A stretch of 64,000 nt of DNA from GWE2-42-39 sp963662895 (GCA_963662895.1 OY759982.1:620001-684000); one strand, 5' to 3'; shown: positions 1 through 7,498, counted from the first letter of the stretch. A program made the numbers and translations. Notes: generated from the sequence alone by a model not told the origin.

Positions 1-289
1 TTTTAGCTTGCCGCTAACTTGTTGTCTGTTCCCTCCAATTTTCCGTTCATGATTACAAATCCTGACCAAGGTAGCCAAGAGTCCGAAAGAGGTAGTTACG
101 CTTAGGCAGGAGGTAGATATGTTTAAGCAACAAGATGCTTATCCGGGGGTTTTCGCCAGACCTCCGAAACAGGTAGCCACGAATCCGCCGTTGTTGATAA
201 AGATTTTTCCCTATTGGAATTGCCCCTGGCACTGTTCGCCAAAAACCTGTACCTGTTGGCACCTGGGGTTTAATCATTCATACAGGCTA
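1..289. other. Gene-free stretch, no recognisable product
   Basis: No convincing coding region is seen on either strand. Short open frames exist but resemble no family I recognise. The N-terminal part of the HU-like relic that follows may lie here in disrupted form, because upstream of base 292 its frame runs into a stop within 12 codons. The motif around 49-66 (a gattacaaatcctgacc-type string) recurs in variant form near 10,082, which suggests intergenic repeat material. Confidence 0.4.
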
Positions 290-291
290 TT

Positions 292-614
292 ACGAAACAG
301 AGAGTAAGTCTGGCCGATTTAACCTGGGCCATTGAAAAAATATGTACCGTAAGCGGGGCCGATATCCGTGCCGTGTTGTATGTCATGGTCGATGTTGTAA
401 TCGACAACCTTGTAAAAGCCACTGTTGTACGTTTGGGCGACCTGAAAAGCCTTCGGGTTACCCCTCCAGTTCAAAGGACGAAGCTACTGAGGAAGAGATA
501 AGCCCGGTATCCATAAAAGATGCAGGTGTTATTTTCACGCCAGGCTCCCGGATCCAGGAGACAATGGACAGTGTAAAATTCCCAAAAATACAGGTACTGG
601 TTTTCCTGCTGTGA
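292..614 (+). pseudogene. Frameshifted HU/IHF-like DNA-binding protein
   Basis: From base 292 one frame reads as the middle of a Bacteroidetes HU-family protein, with an SLADLTWAIEKICTVSGAD segment followed by VVRLGDLKSLRV. This matches the usual RLGDLGSFRV core and then ends at a stop near 484-486. A second frame picks up the family's C-terminal pattern: SSSKDEATEEE, then IKDAGVIFTPGSRIQE, ending at 612-614. The two halves join only if one base was gained or lost near 455-470, in a C-rich run. No clean start codon is visible. HU-type proteins bind and bend DNA; this copy should be non-functional unless the break is a sequencing error. Confidence 0.6.
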
Positions 615-666
615 AAAATTTTTTCCCTGCTTAGGAAATTGGAATTTCCACGTTAGGGAATTAGGG

Positions 667-703
667 TTTCCTGCTGTGGAAAAAAAATCGCTACAGCAGG
701 AAA
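667..703. repeat. Inverted repeat / hairpin
   Basis: The arm tttcctgctgtgg at 667-679 is nearly the reverse complement of ctacagcaggaaa at 691-703, with one mismatch and an A-rich loop. A related tttcctgctgtg string occurs at 602-613, overlapping the end of the HU relic. It could be a terminator for that gene or part of a REP-type element. Confidence 0.5.
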
Positions 704-710
704 TTGAGTA

Positions 711-920
711 TACATAATACTGGATAAATTGTTACAATGGTTGCGTCATATTTGATATTATGAATGCCGTATTTTTCACCGTTTTCGGGATGCCCTCGTT
801 TGTTTGGTGGACGCCCACGCAGGGGCGTCCCTGCGTGGGCGTCCGAACCATTATCGTTAACGGATTGGTTGACTCTACGATTTCCAGTATGCAATAAAAA
901 TGGTTGGGCATCTCCACCAT
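711..920 (-). pseudogene. Remnant of REP-associated tyrosine transposase (RAYT, Y1_Tnp type)
   Basis: One minus-strand frame contains MPNHFYCILEIVES, which resembles the MPNHxH catalytic-histidine motif region of TnpA_REP/RAYT proteins (here the second histidine is Y). A different minus frame, lower down the sequence, holds HPENGEKYGIHNIKYDATI, which resembles the segment following it in Bacteroidetes RAYTs. The N-terminal third and the C-terminal tyrosine region are missing, and the frame changes across the internal palindrome at 809-844. RAYTs are single-strand DNA transposases that act on REP palindromes. The family call rests on remembered family patterns, so moderate confidence. Confidence 0.55.
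809..844. repeat. Perfect 16-bp-stem palindrome inside the RAYT relic
   Basis: The arm ggacgcccacgcaggg (809-824) and the arm ccctgcgtgggcgtcc (829-844) are exact reverse complements around a 4-nt loop. Such GC-rich hairpins are the typical substrate (REP/BIME) of RAYT transposases, and it sits inside the decayed RAYT reading frame. Confidence 0.85.
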
Positions 921-1104
921 TTTGGCATTTTTTACCGGGATATTTGTTTTCCAATTTGCAGAAAGCCCGGTTGCTTTCCCCGGAAGGCGGAACCCGGGGG
1001 GGTAATCCTCACCGAAAACAGCAAACCGGAAACCTGGAAAAGCGGATTAAAAACACTATCTGTAAATGTCTGGCCGGCAGGTGTTTTTTAACGGGGTGAA
1101 GTTT

Positions 1105-1163
1105 AGTTCAACATCACCTCCAATACAAAGCAGTAACGCTTTATTGGAGGCTAATTGTTGTGC
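1105..1163 (-). other. attC-like imperfect palindrome, copy A
   Basis: Read on the minus strand, this segment has CAAC, a 5-nt spacer, GCCTCCAAT, AAAGC, a short loop, GCTTT, ATTGGAGG, a 4-nt spacer and GTTGAAC. The boxes pair from outside in, leaving unpaired central spacers. The last box fits the GTTRRRY integron R' consensus; the first box fits RYYYAAC only partly. It begins 7 bp after the stop codon of the GIY-YIG gene, the usual place of attC in a gene cassette. A near copy is at 8420-8486 in the same orientation. A plain bidirectional terminator is the alternative. Confidence 0.4.
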
Positions 1164-1170
1164 AGCGTTT

Positions 1171-2037
1171 TTATTTTTCTGTTTCTACCGATTTCAATAT
1201 CCTCCCATTGTCTAGTTTCCATTCTGTTAGCCCATTTGCACTCCTCCCCATAACAATTGCAGCGGCTGCTGATGGACTGGAAAAAAGACAGTCTTTCGAA
1301 AAGACCAATTTTTCCCCAACCTGTTGGATTGTTTGATCCTCAATTAAATTCTCCCGGAGACTTTTCCAGTTTTTGGGAAACGAATTTGTTATAGAATTCG
1401 CAATTTCGGAATCTTTTAAAACAACAAATCCTTCATTTGTTAGCTGTCCTTTCGCATTTGCACCTCTGGCCGCCACAATAAAGAATGTATTTTCGATTTG
1501 CTCTTCGAGTGATTGAACTTTTTGCCTTAATTCCTCAAAAATCTTAAATCCCAAAGTATTGACTAGCAGTCTAACTTTTTCAATGAATTCTTCCATTTCA
1601 GCCTGATCTGATTCCGATATTGTTGGCAACGTTGGTATATTTGAATTGTCGAGTTCATATCGATTTACATTCACAGCAATTTCATATAACCGACTTTCCA
1701 AATATTTAATGTGAGCCTTATTAAGATTTTCATCTTTACTCACAAAAACAATTGCTTCGTTCCAAAAATCTTTAGTTGCAAGATGCTGGGTGAGTCTTTT
1801 GAAAATTATTTCGGCCTCTCCAATATAAGCCAAATCCTTGTTTTCAGATTTCGTTGAACGTCCAAACAGAATATAAATCCCAGTTCCTTGAAGTTCTGGT
1901 CTGTCAGATGAATCCTTGATTTTTTTTCTTGGTATTTTAAAGGCTTTTCCTGTCCAATTCGACAGTTCACAAGTCATTCTTCCATTTGGTTCTCCGTCCA
2001 ACAAGAATATTTTAATTGTTTTTCCAAAATTCTTCAT
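1171..2037 (-). CDS. GIY-YIG nuclease-fold protein with C-terminal DUF4357
   Basis: A 288-aa soluble protein. Residues about 48-125 form a GIY-YIG domain: GIYILFG at 53-59, AYIGEAE at 70-76, Arg81 and Glu114 in the places of the catalytic Arg and metal-binding Glu. Residues 165-190 look like a short coiled coil. Residues about 190-285 match DUF4357, with RGANAKGQLTNEGFVVLKDS and a C-terminal part rich in small residues. GIY-YIG domains cleave DNA in homing, repair and restriction enzymes; proteins of this layout are common in accessory islands but have no firmly assigned role that I know. The gene stands alone, ATG start, and ends 7 bp from the attC-like palindrome. A defence or mobile-element role is inference. 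Confidence 0.85.
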   Translation of the reverse strand: MKNFGKTIKIFLLDGEPNGRMTCELSNWTGKAFKIPRKKIKDSSDRPELQGTGIYILFGRSTKSENKDLAYIGEAEIIFKRLTQHLATKDFWNEAIVFVSKDENLNKAHIKYLESRLYEIAVNVNRYELDNSNIPTLPTISESDQAEMEEFIEKVRLLVNTLGFKIFEELRQKVQSLEEQIENTFFIVAARGANAKGQLTNEGFVVLKDSEIANSITNSFPKNWKSLRENLIEDQTIQQVGEKLVFSKDCLFSSPSAAAAIVMGRSANGLTEWKLDNGRILKSVETEK

Positions 2038-2574
2038 TCAACGTTCGTATTTCTTTTTAAATGCTGCACGGTGAGTATAAGAATAGTAACCGGTTGCGTG
2101 GCACTTTCCTGTCAATTTACAAGAATGTTAAAACGGACTACAACCCTTGATTTCACTACTGTCTAGGCTATTATTTTTATACATTGTGTGTGCCCAGCAT
2201 GAGCAGAGCACACCCGTCGAAAGCTCATTGAAAATATCAAAAATGCAAATAAAAGATGAGAAATTCAATCGGCGGGTATTGTTTTATTATCCAGAGGGTG
2301 CAAATCCCTTTTTGGTTATAGCGTATCATCGTCTTTCGCTATTTTTGCGTCACGACAATTATCAGCAGTTCACATAAATTAACCATACCGGCCAAGTCTA
2401 ACTCCTCCATGGATTAACGATACCATGACAGGATTGCCTCACGGAAATCCTTTATAGGCTATATTGTCCGGGCAGCTTCTCACAAACTGGTTGCCCGGTA
2501 TGCACGTGCCCGTAGGCTACCTGTGATGGAACACAGGGTTTAATCATTCAATGAACGTTAAACAGTTATAGTAA
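2038..2574. other. Gene-free stretch
   Basis: No credible gene on either strand. A 76-aa plus-strand frame at 2147-2377 has no family features. The string gggtttaatcattcaa near 2537-2552 resembles one near 266-282 by the HU relic, suggesting shared intergenic repeat material. A caacccttgatt string at 2141-2152 equals the outer end of the IS982-type element at 5651-5662 and may be a relic end. Confidence 0.4.
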
Positions 2575-2611
2575 GCGACTTCTTGTCGCACCTGCGTGCC
2601 GCAAGAACGCC
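2575..2611 (-). terminator. Hairpin after the 548-aa orphan gene
   Basis: The arms gcgacttcttgtcgcac (2575-2591) and gtgccgcaagaacgc (2596-2610) pair imperfectly around a 4-nt loop. It lies 11 bp beyond the stop of the 2622-4268 gene. There is no clear U-run, so termination is only the most likely role. Confidence 0.45.
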
Positions 2612-2621
2612 TATTTATAGG

Positions 2622-4268
2622 CTACGTATTTTTTAATAAGTAATTTTCTAATGTGCTTAAAGTTTTTATAAAGTCTTCAAAAATGTTTTCTAATATTTTA
2701 TCTAAAGACTTATCCTCAAATCCAAAATAATTCAATACTTTCTTAGTATCCTTTCGTGTCACGTTTCTCCTGTGAGCCACCGTAGAAGACCTTAATGCTT
2801 GGACGTTTCTTAAAAAGGCAATCATCTCTGGTATCTGCAATCTTTTACTTTCTAAGAATGCCTCAAATTTATCTAGTCCTTTGGGATTGTCTTTTTCCAA
2901 ATCAACTCCTTTTATCAATTCTTTTTCATTTAAGGAATCAATAAAAATTTTTGTAAGTGCTAGTATTTGTTCATCAAATTCTTTTTCGTTTTCAGAGCTT
3001 GTCAATAAATGAAGTGTTTTAAAATAATGAAAATCCTCCTTAGAAAGTGGTTTAAAAAGATACCATCCAAATTTTTTTATCCATGATTCATTGAATTGTT
3101 GAAATTTCATTTTTAAGAACAAATCTGCGCTATCTGGATTACTTGGAATACCTGCGAAAAACCTTTTATAAGCGGTAGAGCTAAATCCCTCTTCTCTAGG
3201 AGGAATATTAAAGCTTTTCCAATATAGTTGTTCTTTATAATGAAGTTTACCCAGATCACCTAATAAAACAATAACGTAATCTTTGCAGCTATTATCTAAT
3301 CGTAGTGACCAAATTGAATGACAATAAACGTGGCCATCTTCAACGGAATATTTAGAAGGGTTATCGTAATACTTTTTAAGAACATCTTTTTTAAAGTAAA
3401 CAGGTGTTACATATAATGGCGCTTCAGGATTTTTCCCAAAATAATTACCTAAATGTTCTTCATCACACGTAAATTTTAACTCATCACCATTTTCATCATA
3501 GTCTATTATAAAATCAGCAAATTGGTCTCTTTCTTCAATTGTTCCCCAGATATTGGGCTTATAATTTTTGTTCTTCTCAATTACAGTTTTTCCCATAATC
3601 CAACTTTGCGTTTTATCTTGTCGGATATCTCTATCTGTAATATCAATGATTAAATGATTATAAAAGTATTTGTCAGAAGAATAATCTTGTCTCAATTCTT
3701 TAAGATTTAATTCTTGCATGGTCTTTTGGCTAAACCTCATAAAATCGAAATACACAAGTAAATGCATATCTCTAGCAGATATATAATCCTTTAAAAATTT
3801 AAGTTTTATGAATGCCTCATTTTTACCAATTTTCGCAACTACTTCTTCGTCTCCATTGCTGTCAGTGTAAATGTATTCTTTCTGATAGTGACTTTTAAAG
3901 TCCTCATATAAATTATGATATAGCCTAAATTCTTCGGATAATTCTAGATAATTGTCTTTAAGTCCTAATTCTTCTCTGTAGTAAATAATTGGTTCATATC
4001 CCTTATCACTAAATCTATAATATTCAGTAATCTCATTATCATTCTCATAGTATGAAACAAATCCAGGTCGTCCACTACCATATCTTAATTCCCAACTATA
4101 TCGTTGTAATGAGTCTTTTAATTTTGATGATTCAACTAATGCAGAATACAAACCGCCCTGTTCGACATTTTTGAAATTATGCTTAAAGCTAAATACCATT
4201 ACCCATCCTTGGTTAATGAATCCGGCTTCAATCTGTTTTTTTATATCTTCAAATAATAAAGGTTCCAT
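2622..4268 (-). CDS. Orphan 548-aa protein with C-terminal HEPN-like RX5H motif
   Basis: I do not recognise a named family. The protein is soluble, charged and rich in aromatic residues, with no signal peptide or membrane span. The N-terminal 370 residues look mixed alpha/beta, with repeated Tyr-rich segments and a WELRYGSGRPG stretch near 60. The last 130 residues look all-helical and contain RSSTVAH at 493-499, an RX5H spacing compatible with HEPN RNase domains (RX4-6H). A large uncharacterised N-terminal domain followed by a helical HEPN-like end is a layout seen in anti-phage proteins such as ApeA, but I see no direct match. It stands alone between a hairpin and a repeat-bearing gap, next to toxin-antitoxin and HEPN genes. 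A defence role is inference. Confidence 0.6.
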   Translation of the reverse strand: MEPLLFEDIKKQIEAGFINQGWVMVFSFKHNFKNVEQGGLYSALVESSKLKDSLQRYSWELRYGSGRPGFVSYYENDNEITEYYRFSDKGYEPIIYYREELGLKDNYLELSEEFRLYHNLYEDFKSHYQKEYIYTDSNGDEEVVAKIGKNEAFIKLKFLKDYISARDMHLLVYFDFMRFSQKTMQELNLKELRQDYSSDKYFYNHLIIDITDRDIRQDKTQSWIMGKTVIEKNKNYKPNIWGTIEERDQFADFIIDYDENGDELKFTCDEEHLGNYFGKNPEAPLYVTPVYFKKDVLKKYYDNPSKYSVEDGHVYCHSIWSLRLDNSCKDYVIVLLGDLGKLHYKEQLYWKSFNIPPREEGFSSTAYKRFFAGIPSNPDSADLFLKMKFQQFNESWIKKFGWYLFKPLSKEDFHYFKTLHLLTSSENEKEFDEQILALTKIFIDSLNEKELIKGVDLEKDNPKGLDKFEAFLESKRLQIPEMIAFLRNVQALRSSTVAHRRNVTRKDTKKVLNYFGFEDKSLDKILENIFEDFIKTLSTLENYLLKNT

Positions 4269-4621
4269 GATTTTTTTGTATGTAGCCTAACTCTGTTGTC
4301 AGTCAACCAAATCTATCTCCTAAATTTCTATTTTTTGTTTTATGTGTAGCTTTTTTTTCTCTCATAAATCAAGATCATCAAATGGATTTTTAATGTTTTG
4401 TAATCCTTGATTACTTACATTAGTTTCTATCCATCCAATTTACGTCAATCTGCCTTAAAGTCAAATAGTTTAATGATAAGATCTTTTAATCCTATTATTT
4501 GGATGAGCAAAATGTATAGTCTCACGCTGCAAAGCATAAATCAGAGAGTGCAAACTTTAGGTTGGAACCATTGTTGATAATCAAGGAAAATATTATCGAT
4601 GCAGACGCGACAACAGAAATT
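4269..4621. other. Gene-free stretch left of the insertion sequence
   Basis: No gene is seen. It holds copy 1 of a roughly 60-bp repeat at 4430-4490 (listed separately) and flanks the left end of the IS982-type element. Just upstream of the 548-aa gene, its minus strand reads GTTAGGC at about 4284-4290, which fits the integron GTTRRRY core, but I could not build a paired attC structure around it. Confidence 0.4.
4430..4490 (-). repeat. 60-bp direct repeat, copy 1
   Basis: Similar to 6079-6145 over about 60 bp, with the shared core caatctgccttaa followed by gtcaaatag and the flank ctatccatcc. In copy 2 the ctatccat string is the reverse complement of the start of the 5690-6085 gene. In copy 1 the equivalent ATG is followed by only three codons before a stop. 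It may be the leader of a lost paralogue. Confidence 0.55.
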
Positions 4622-4629
4622 ATTAATAA

Positions 4630-5664
4630 TTCGAATCAAGAGTTAAATAGCTAATGTTATAAAAGCTGCGGCTAATCTTCCAAAAGCATGTACCATTAAT
4701 CCTTTTGTAGACCTAACTTTGCTTGCCTTTTGGATATCGGCCTTTTCAATCAGCCAATTAAAAATTGCTTCAACCGGTTGTCTGACTTTGGAAACGGCAG
4801 TTGAGAATAAATCATCAGCTGCTTTTATCCTTTGCTTTATCACATCAGTCATTCCCTTAACAGCTTTGACCGGTGCAAGTGTTTCTGAATTCTGGTGTTT
4901 CAACATGTACAGATTTAGTTCGTTCACAAAGTATATTTTATCACCAAAGAAAGTCCTGTTCTCAATTGCTGACCAGGCTTCTTTAAATACGGTCAAATCA
5001 TTGACCGAAGCTGGGGTGAACAATATTTGTTCCGGATGGGGCAGTTTTCCAATACGCCGAAAACCTAACAGGTGCAGCTTAAGCCCATAATAATACATCC
5101 CTTTGGTCGAACAATACCCCTTGTCTGTTATCTCCCTTGCAACCTTGCCCGAACGCTTGCCTGAACAGGTTATGATTGGCATGGAGTCCAATAAGCTTTG
5201 GTCAAACAGGCAATCATCCGGCTGAAAATCTGCAAGTAGAATTTCAATGAGCCTGGTAAAAGCACCTCCCAGTCTGTTCAACCGATTATTGAACGCCTGA
5301 TAGCTACCTAACTTTGGAAACCACGACATTAGGTATTCTGATGCAAAGCGGTGGATGTGCTTTGTTGTCCTATGCCCTTCATGGTGCATCGTGTACAAGT
5401 ATATTGTCATAATCTCCTGGTCTGTAAATTCCGGCTCATTGTTATTACTGAACCTTTCACAATAAAATTGAAGTTCTTCAAATTTATCACATACATAAAA
5501 GTAAATTCTTACTAACTTGTCGTCCTTATCTCTGGAAATCATATCTGATTGTCAATTCGTAACTGACTCCAAGATACTGATTTTCAGAGATTAATGCAAA
5601 ATTTACTGCTTGATATTCAACTATTTAATGAACTTTTTTTATATTGTTTTCAACCCTTGATTCG
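4630..5664 (-). mobile_element. IS982-type insertion sequence, apparently complete
   Basis: About 1035 bp with one transposase gene. The left end reads CGAATCAAG-A-GTT-A-AA from 4632 and the right end, reverse-complemented from 5663, reads CGAATCAAG-G-GTT-G-AA, an imperfect terminal inverted repeat of about 18 bp. The direct repeat attaataa flanks it at 4622-4629 and 5665-5672 and looks like the target duplication. The left repeat overlaps the transposase stop codon. It sits 17 bp past the stop of the 5690-6085 gene. Confidence 0.75.
4643..5542 (-). CDS. IS982-family DDE transposase
   Basis: A 299-aa protein matching the usual IS982 transposase length. The N-terminal 100 residues carry the family's helical region (TDQEIMTIYLY, then a histidine-rich HHEGHRTTKHIHRFA and a SYQAFNNRLNRL segment). 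The DDE core follows: SLLDSMPI with the first Asp near 118, ASVNDLTVF with the second near 180, and RQPVEAIFNWL with the Glu near 260. The frame is intact with an ATG start, so the element may still be active. It catalyses cut-and-paste movement of its own element through the terminal repeats listed above. Confidence 0.88.
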   Translation of the reverse strand: MISRDKDDKLVRIYFYVCDKFEELQFYCERFSNNNEPEFTDQEIMTIYLYTMHHEGHRTTKHIHRFASEYLMSWFPKLGSYQAFNNRLNRLGGAFTRLIEILLADFQPDDCLFDQSLLDSMPIITCSGKRSGKVAREITDKGYCSTKGMYYYGLKLHLLGFRRIGKLPHPEQILFTPASVNDLTVFKEAWSAIENRTFFGDKIYFVNELNLYMLKHQNSETLAPVKAVKGMTDVIKQRIKAADDLFSTAVSKVRQPVEAIFNWLIEKADIQKASKVRSTKGLMVHAFGRLAAAFITLAI

Positions 5665-5689
5665 CATTAATAAGTATCCCCTACTGCAC

Positions 5690-6085
5690 CTAAGAGGTTA
5701 TTTTCCAGAAACCCGTTTTATTTGATCCGATTCGTTGAATGAGCGCAGCGTTTTTTAACTTCTTTATTAGCTTCCGGATATATTGCTCAGTCAGATTCAG
5801 GTGTTCAGCTAACTGTACCTGAGTAATTCGAGGTTTTTTTTCAATGGATTCCAGGATACTACGTGCGTTCTTTGTTAGAGCATTTATCCGTTCATTTATC
5901 CGCTCATTTCTTTTTTCAGAACTTATTTTTTGATCTTTATAATTTAATTCGACCAAAAAACCGTTGGGTATGATAACCACTTCGTGGCACCGCATACCGG
6001 ATATTTTTTCCAATGTATACCATTTTTCCTCATAATACCATATAATAGACGCTCTGCAGGAGGTTATACCGAAAGCACTATCCAT
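5690..6085 (-). CDS. Small winged-helix protein, possibly a C-terminal remnant
   Basis: A 131-aa protein. Residues about 85-130 form a winged helix-turn-helix: RITQVQLAEHLNLTEQYIRK, then LIKKLKNAALIQRIGSNKTGFWKI. This pattern closes many AlbA_2/divergent-AAA (RecG-like) regulators found near restriction and toxin-antitoxin genes. The first 60 residues are Cys- and Trp-containing and unfamiliar, so the gene may be a truncated or fused relic. The start ATG lies inside copy 2 of the 60-bp repeat. The IS982 element ends 25 bp beyond its stop. A DNA-binding role is likely; its target is unknown. Confidence 0.55.
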   Translation of the reverse strand: MDSAFGITSCRASIIWYYEEKWYTLEKISGMRCHEVVIIPNGFLVELNYKDQKISSEKRNERINERINALTKNARSILESIEKKPRITQVQLAEHLNLTEQYIRKLIKKLKNAALIQRIGSNKTGFWKITS

Positions 6086-6145
6086 CCTTTATGCCAATCT
6101 GCCTTAATGTCAAATAGGTTGATAATAAAACCTGGAAGCCTTAAT
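6079..6145 (-). repeat. 60-bp direct repeat, copy 2
   Basis: Partner of 4430-4490. It covers the start codon and upstream region of the 5690-6085 gene, which suggests a duplicated leader or promoter. The copies differ by scattered substitutions and short indels. Confidence 0.55.
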
Positions 6146-6147
6146 CC

Positions 6148-6237
6148 TTAGCCAAGAGGTATGATTGCTAATTCCGGTTCAAGCTTAACTGATATCCACC
6201 CCTCAGGTAACTTATATGTTTGTTTACCTCTCTCCAT
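6148..6237 (-). CDS. 29-aa ORF resembling the start of a type I restriction HsdS subunit
   Basis: The ORF begins with an ATG that overlaps the TAA stop of the nucleotidyltransferase gene (TAATG), so it could be translationally coupled. Its product contains YKLPEGWISVKLEP, close to the L-P-x-G-W-x-x-V-K-L opening of an HsdS target-recognition domain, and stops after 29 codons. It may be the stump of a specificity-subunit gene cut off by recombination, or a genuine small gene. Upstream of its end the sequence passes into copy 2 of the 60-bp repeat. Confidence 0.4.
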   Translation of the reverse strand: MERGKQTYKLPEGWISVKLEPELAIIPLG

Positions 6238-6929
6238 TATTCAATCTCTGCAATTTCACGAATTAGCATACCTAGAATATCGCCGCTTTCTTCACCTGAT
6301 CCATAGGGTAAAGCAGTCTCAATTCCTTCTGTAATGTTCGGGTTTTCCAAAAGTTTCTGACATTCTTGTTTTAAATACTTTTTTACACTTCGATTTGAAG
6401 CACTGATATTGTCCAGTATTTCAGAGCAATTATCCAAAATGTAAATAATATCCTCGAAATCGTGGCTTTGTCGTAAATCATTTCCACCCCGGGCATTGTG
6501 TGCTTCAAATTTTGCAGCCAAATAATATTCCGGTGGAAATACAAAAATTACAGTTCCTTCGGGAAGCGTTTTTTGTATTTTAATTTCAATCCCTTCTTCG
6601 TACCACCGGTTACTAAATCCAAGAACACTTGAATCTGTTGGCATAACATCAACTTTAATGTCTTTATAAATCCATCTGCAAATAGGCGCACCCTCTGAAG
6701 TGTCGTTTTTAAATCCTCTGGCTCGAAGGTTTTCTTCCAATCGTGCAAATTGGAGTTTTGAACTAATTTCAATTACACAATCTACATCAAGCGTTGGTCT
6801 GATTTCCGAAGCTGCCGGATTATCGGCGTAAAGTTCAGCAACCGCACCACCTACAAAAACCATTTCATCTTTTAACTCACGCAAACCATTGGCAACAGTT
6901 TGTAACATTAGAATATTTGTACTAGGCAT
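6237..6929 (-). CDS. AbiEii-type nucleotidyltransferase toxin
   Basis: A 230-aa protein with the nucleotidyltransferase fold near its start: FVGGAVAEL at 25-33 (the GG motif), DVDCVIEI at 48-55 (paired Asp48/Asp50) and IKVDVMP with Asp94 as the third acidic residue. A helical C-terminal half follows, including SHDFEDIIYIL. This fits the AbiEii/AbiGii toxin group, whose members transfer nucleotides to tRNA or other targets and cause abortive infection or growth arrest. Its start overlaps the end of the HTH gene by 8 bp, the standard antitoxin-toxin order. All three acidic residues are present, so it should be active. The natural target is not predictable from sequence. Confidence 0.82.
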   Translation of the reverse strand: MPSTNILMLQTVANGLRELKDEMVFVGGAVAELYADNPAASEIRPTLDVDCVIEISSKLQFARLEENLRARGFKNDTSEGAPICRWIYKDIKVDVMPTDSSVLGFSNRWYEEGIEIKIQKTLPEGTVIFVFPPEYYLAAKFEAHNARGGNDLRQSHDFEDIIYILDNCSEILDNISASNRSVKKYLKQECQKLLENPNITEGIETALPYGSGEESGDILGMLIREIAEIE

Positions 6930-7455
6930 TTTTCATGCGTTTGTCTAATTCGTCGATTGCAATTTGTATTTCCCTAACGCGACCAACCCGAATGGTGTCG
7001 ACAATGGTTAGAAGCTCGTAGAATAATTTATCTTCTTGGACTATCTGAGGAAGAGTTTTGTATAATGGTTCAATGGCTTGACCTCTGTGTGTGCCTTTAG
7101 CATTAGCCCATACATAAATATCAGTATCAGATGAAATATGTTCTTTTATTGGCGATGCAGAATGAGCAGTAGGAATTCCTTTAACAATAGCTCCCGGTTC
7201 AGTTGGAAAAACATATTTTAACCCGTAAACAAGGAACTCAGTAAAAGAATTGATATTGACCTTTCTTTTTTTACTATCAATAAGCTTTGCAATTTTGCAC
7301 CTGTTAAGCGCTTCAGAAACTTCAGAAGGACTTATTCCAATAGCATTTGCAATATCAATATTTCGCCACTTATTATCTCTTATTGAAATAATCTTCAATA
7401 GGACAACAATATCCTGTGGACGCATTCCATTATGCTTCTTCATAATCACCATCAT
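6922..7455 (-). CDS. HTH antitoxin partner of the AbiEii-type toxin
   Basis: A 177-aa protein starting with a winged helix-turn-helix (about residues 8-70: RPQDIVVLLKIIS, NIDIANAIGISPSEVSEALNRC). It continues with a region rich in SASPIKEH and YVWANAKG that is typical of the antitoxins paired with these nucleotidyltransferases. The ATG at 7455 is preferred over the TTG at 7479, because the TTG lies inside the predicted -7 box and upstream of the operator palindrome. A further in-frame ATG is at 7443. It should repress its own operon and neutralise the toxin. Confidence 0.75.
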   Translation of the reverse strand: MMVIMKKHNGMRPQDIVVLLKIISIRDNKWRNIDIANAIGISPSEVSEALNRCKIAKLIDSKKRKVNINSFTEFLVYGLKYVFPTEPGAIVKGIPTAHSASPIKEHISSDTDIYVWANAKGTHRGQAIEPLYKTLPQIVQEDKLFYELLTIVDTIRVGRVREIQIAIDELDKRMKNA

Positions 7456-7457
7456 TA

Positions 7458-7484
7458 ATTCGCGAATCGCGAATTGCAAATATA
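7458..7484 (-). promoter_or_regulatory. Promoter -7 box and operator of the toxin-antitoxin operon
   Basis: On the minus strand, TATATTTG (7477-7484) fits the Bacteroidetes TAnnTTTG -7 element. Directly downstream is ATTCGCGA-A-TCGCGAAT on the plus strand (7458-7474), a 17-bp palindrome that is perfect apart from its central base. It ends 3 bp before the antitoxin ATG, so a bound HTH dimer would block transcription start. I do not see a clear -33 element. Confidence 0.65.
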
Positions 7485-7498
7485 TCTATAATATCAAT

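Noticed and set aside
2147..2377. 76-aa plus-strand open frame
   Set aside because: No ribosome-binding signal or family pattern, and opposite to all neighbours.
4269..4380. Third attC-like site upstream of the 548-aa gene (GTTAGGC core)
   Set aside because: Only the R'-like core is present; no complementary outer or inner boxes could be paired.
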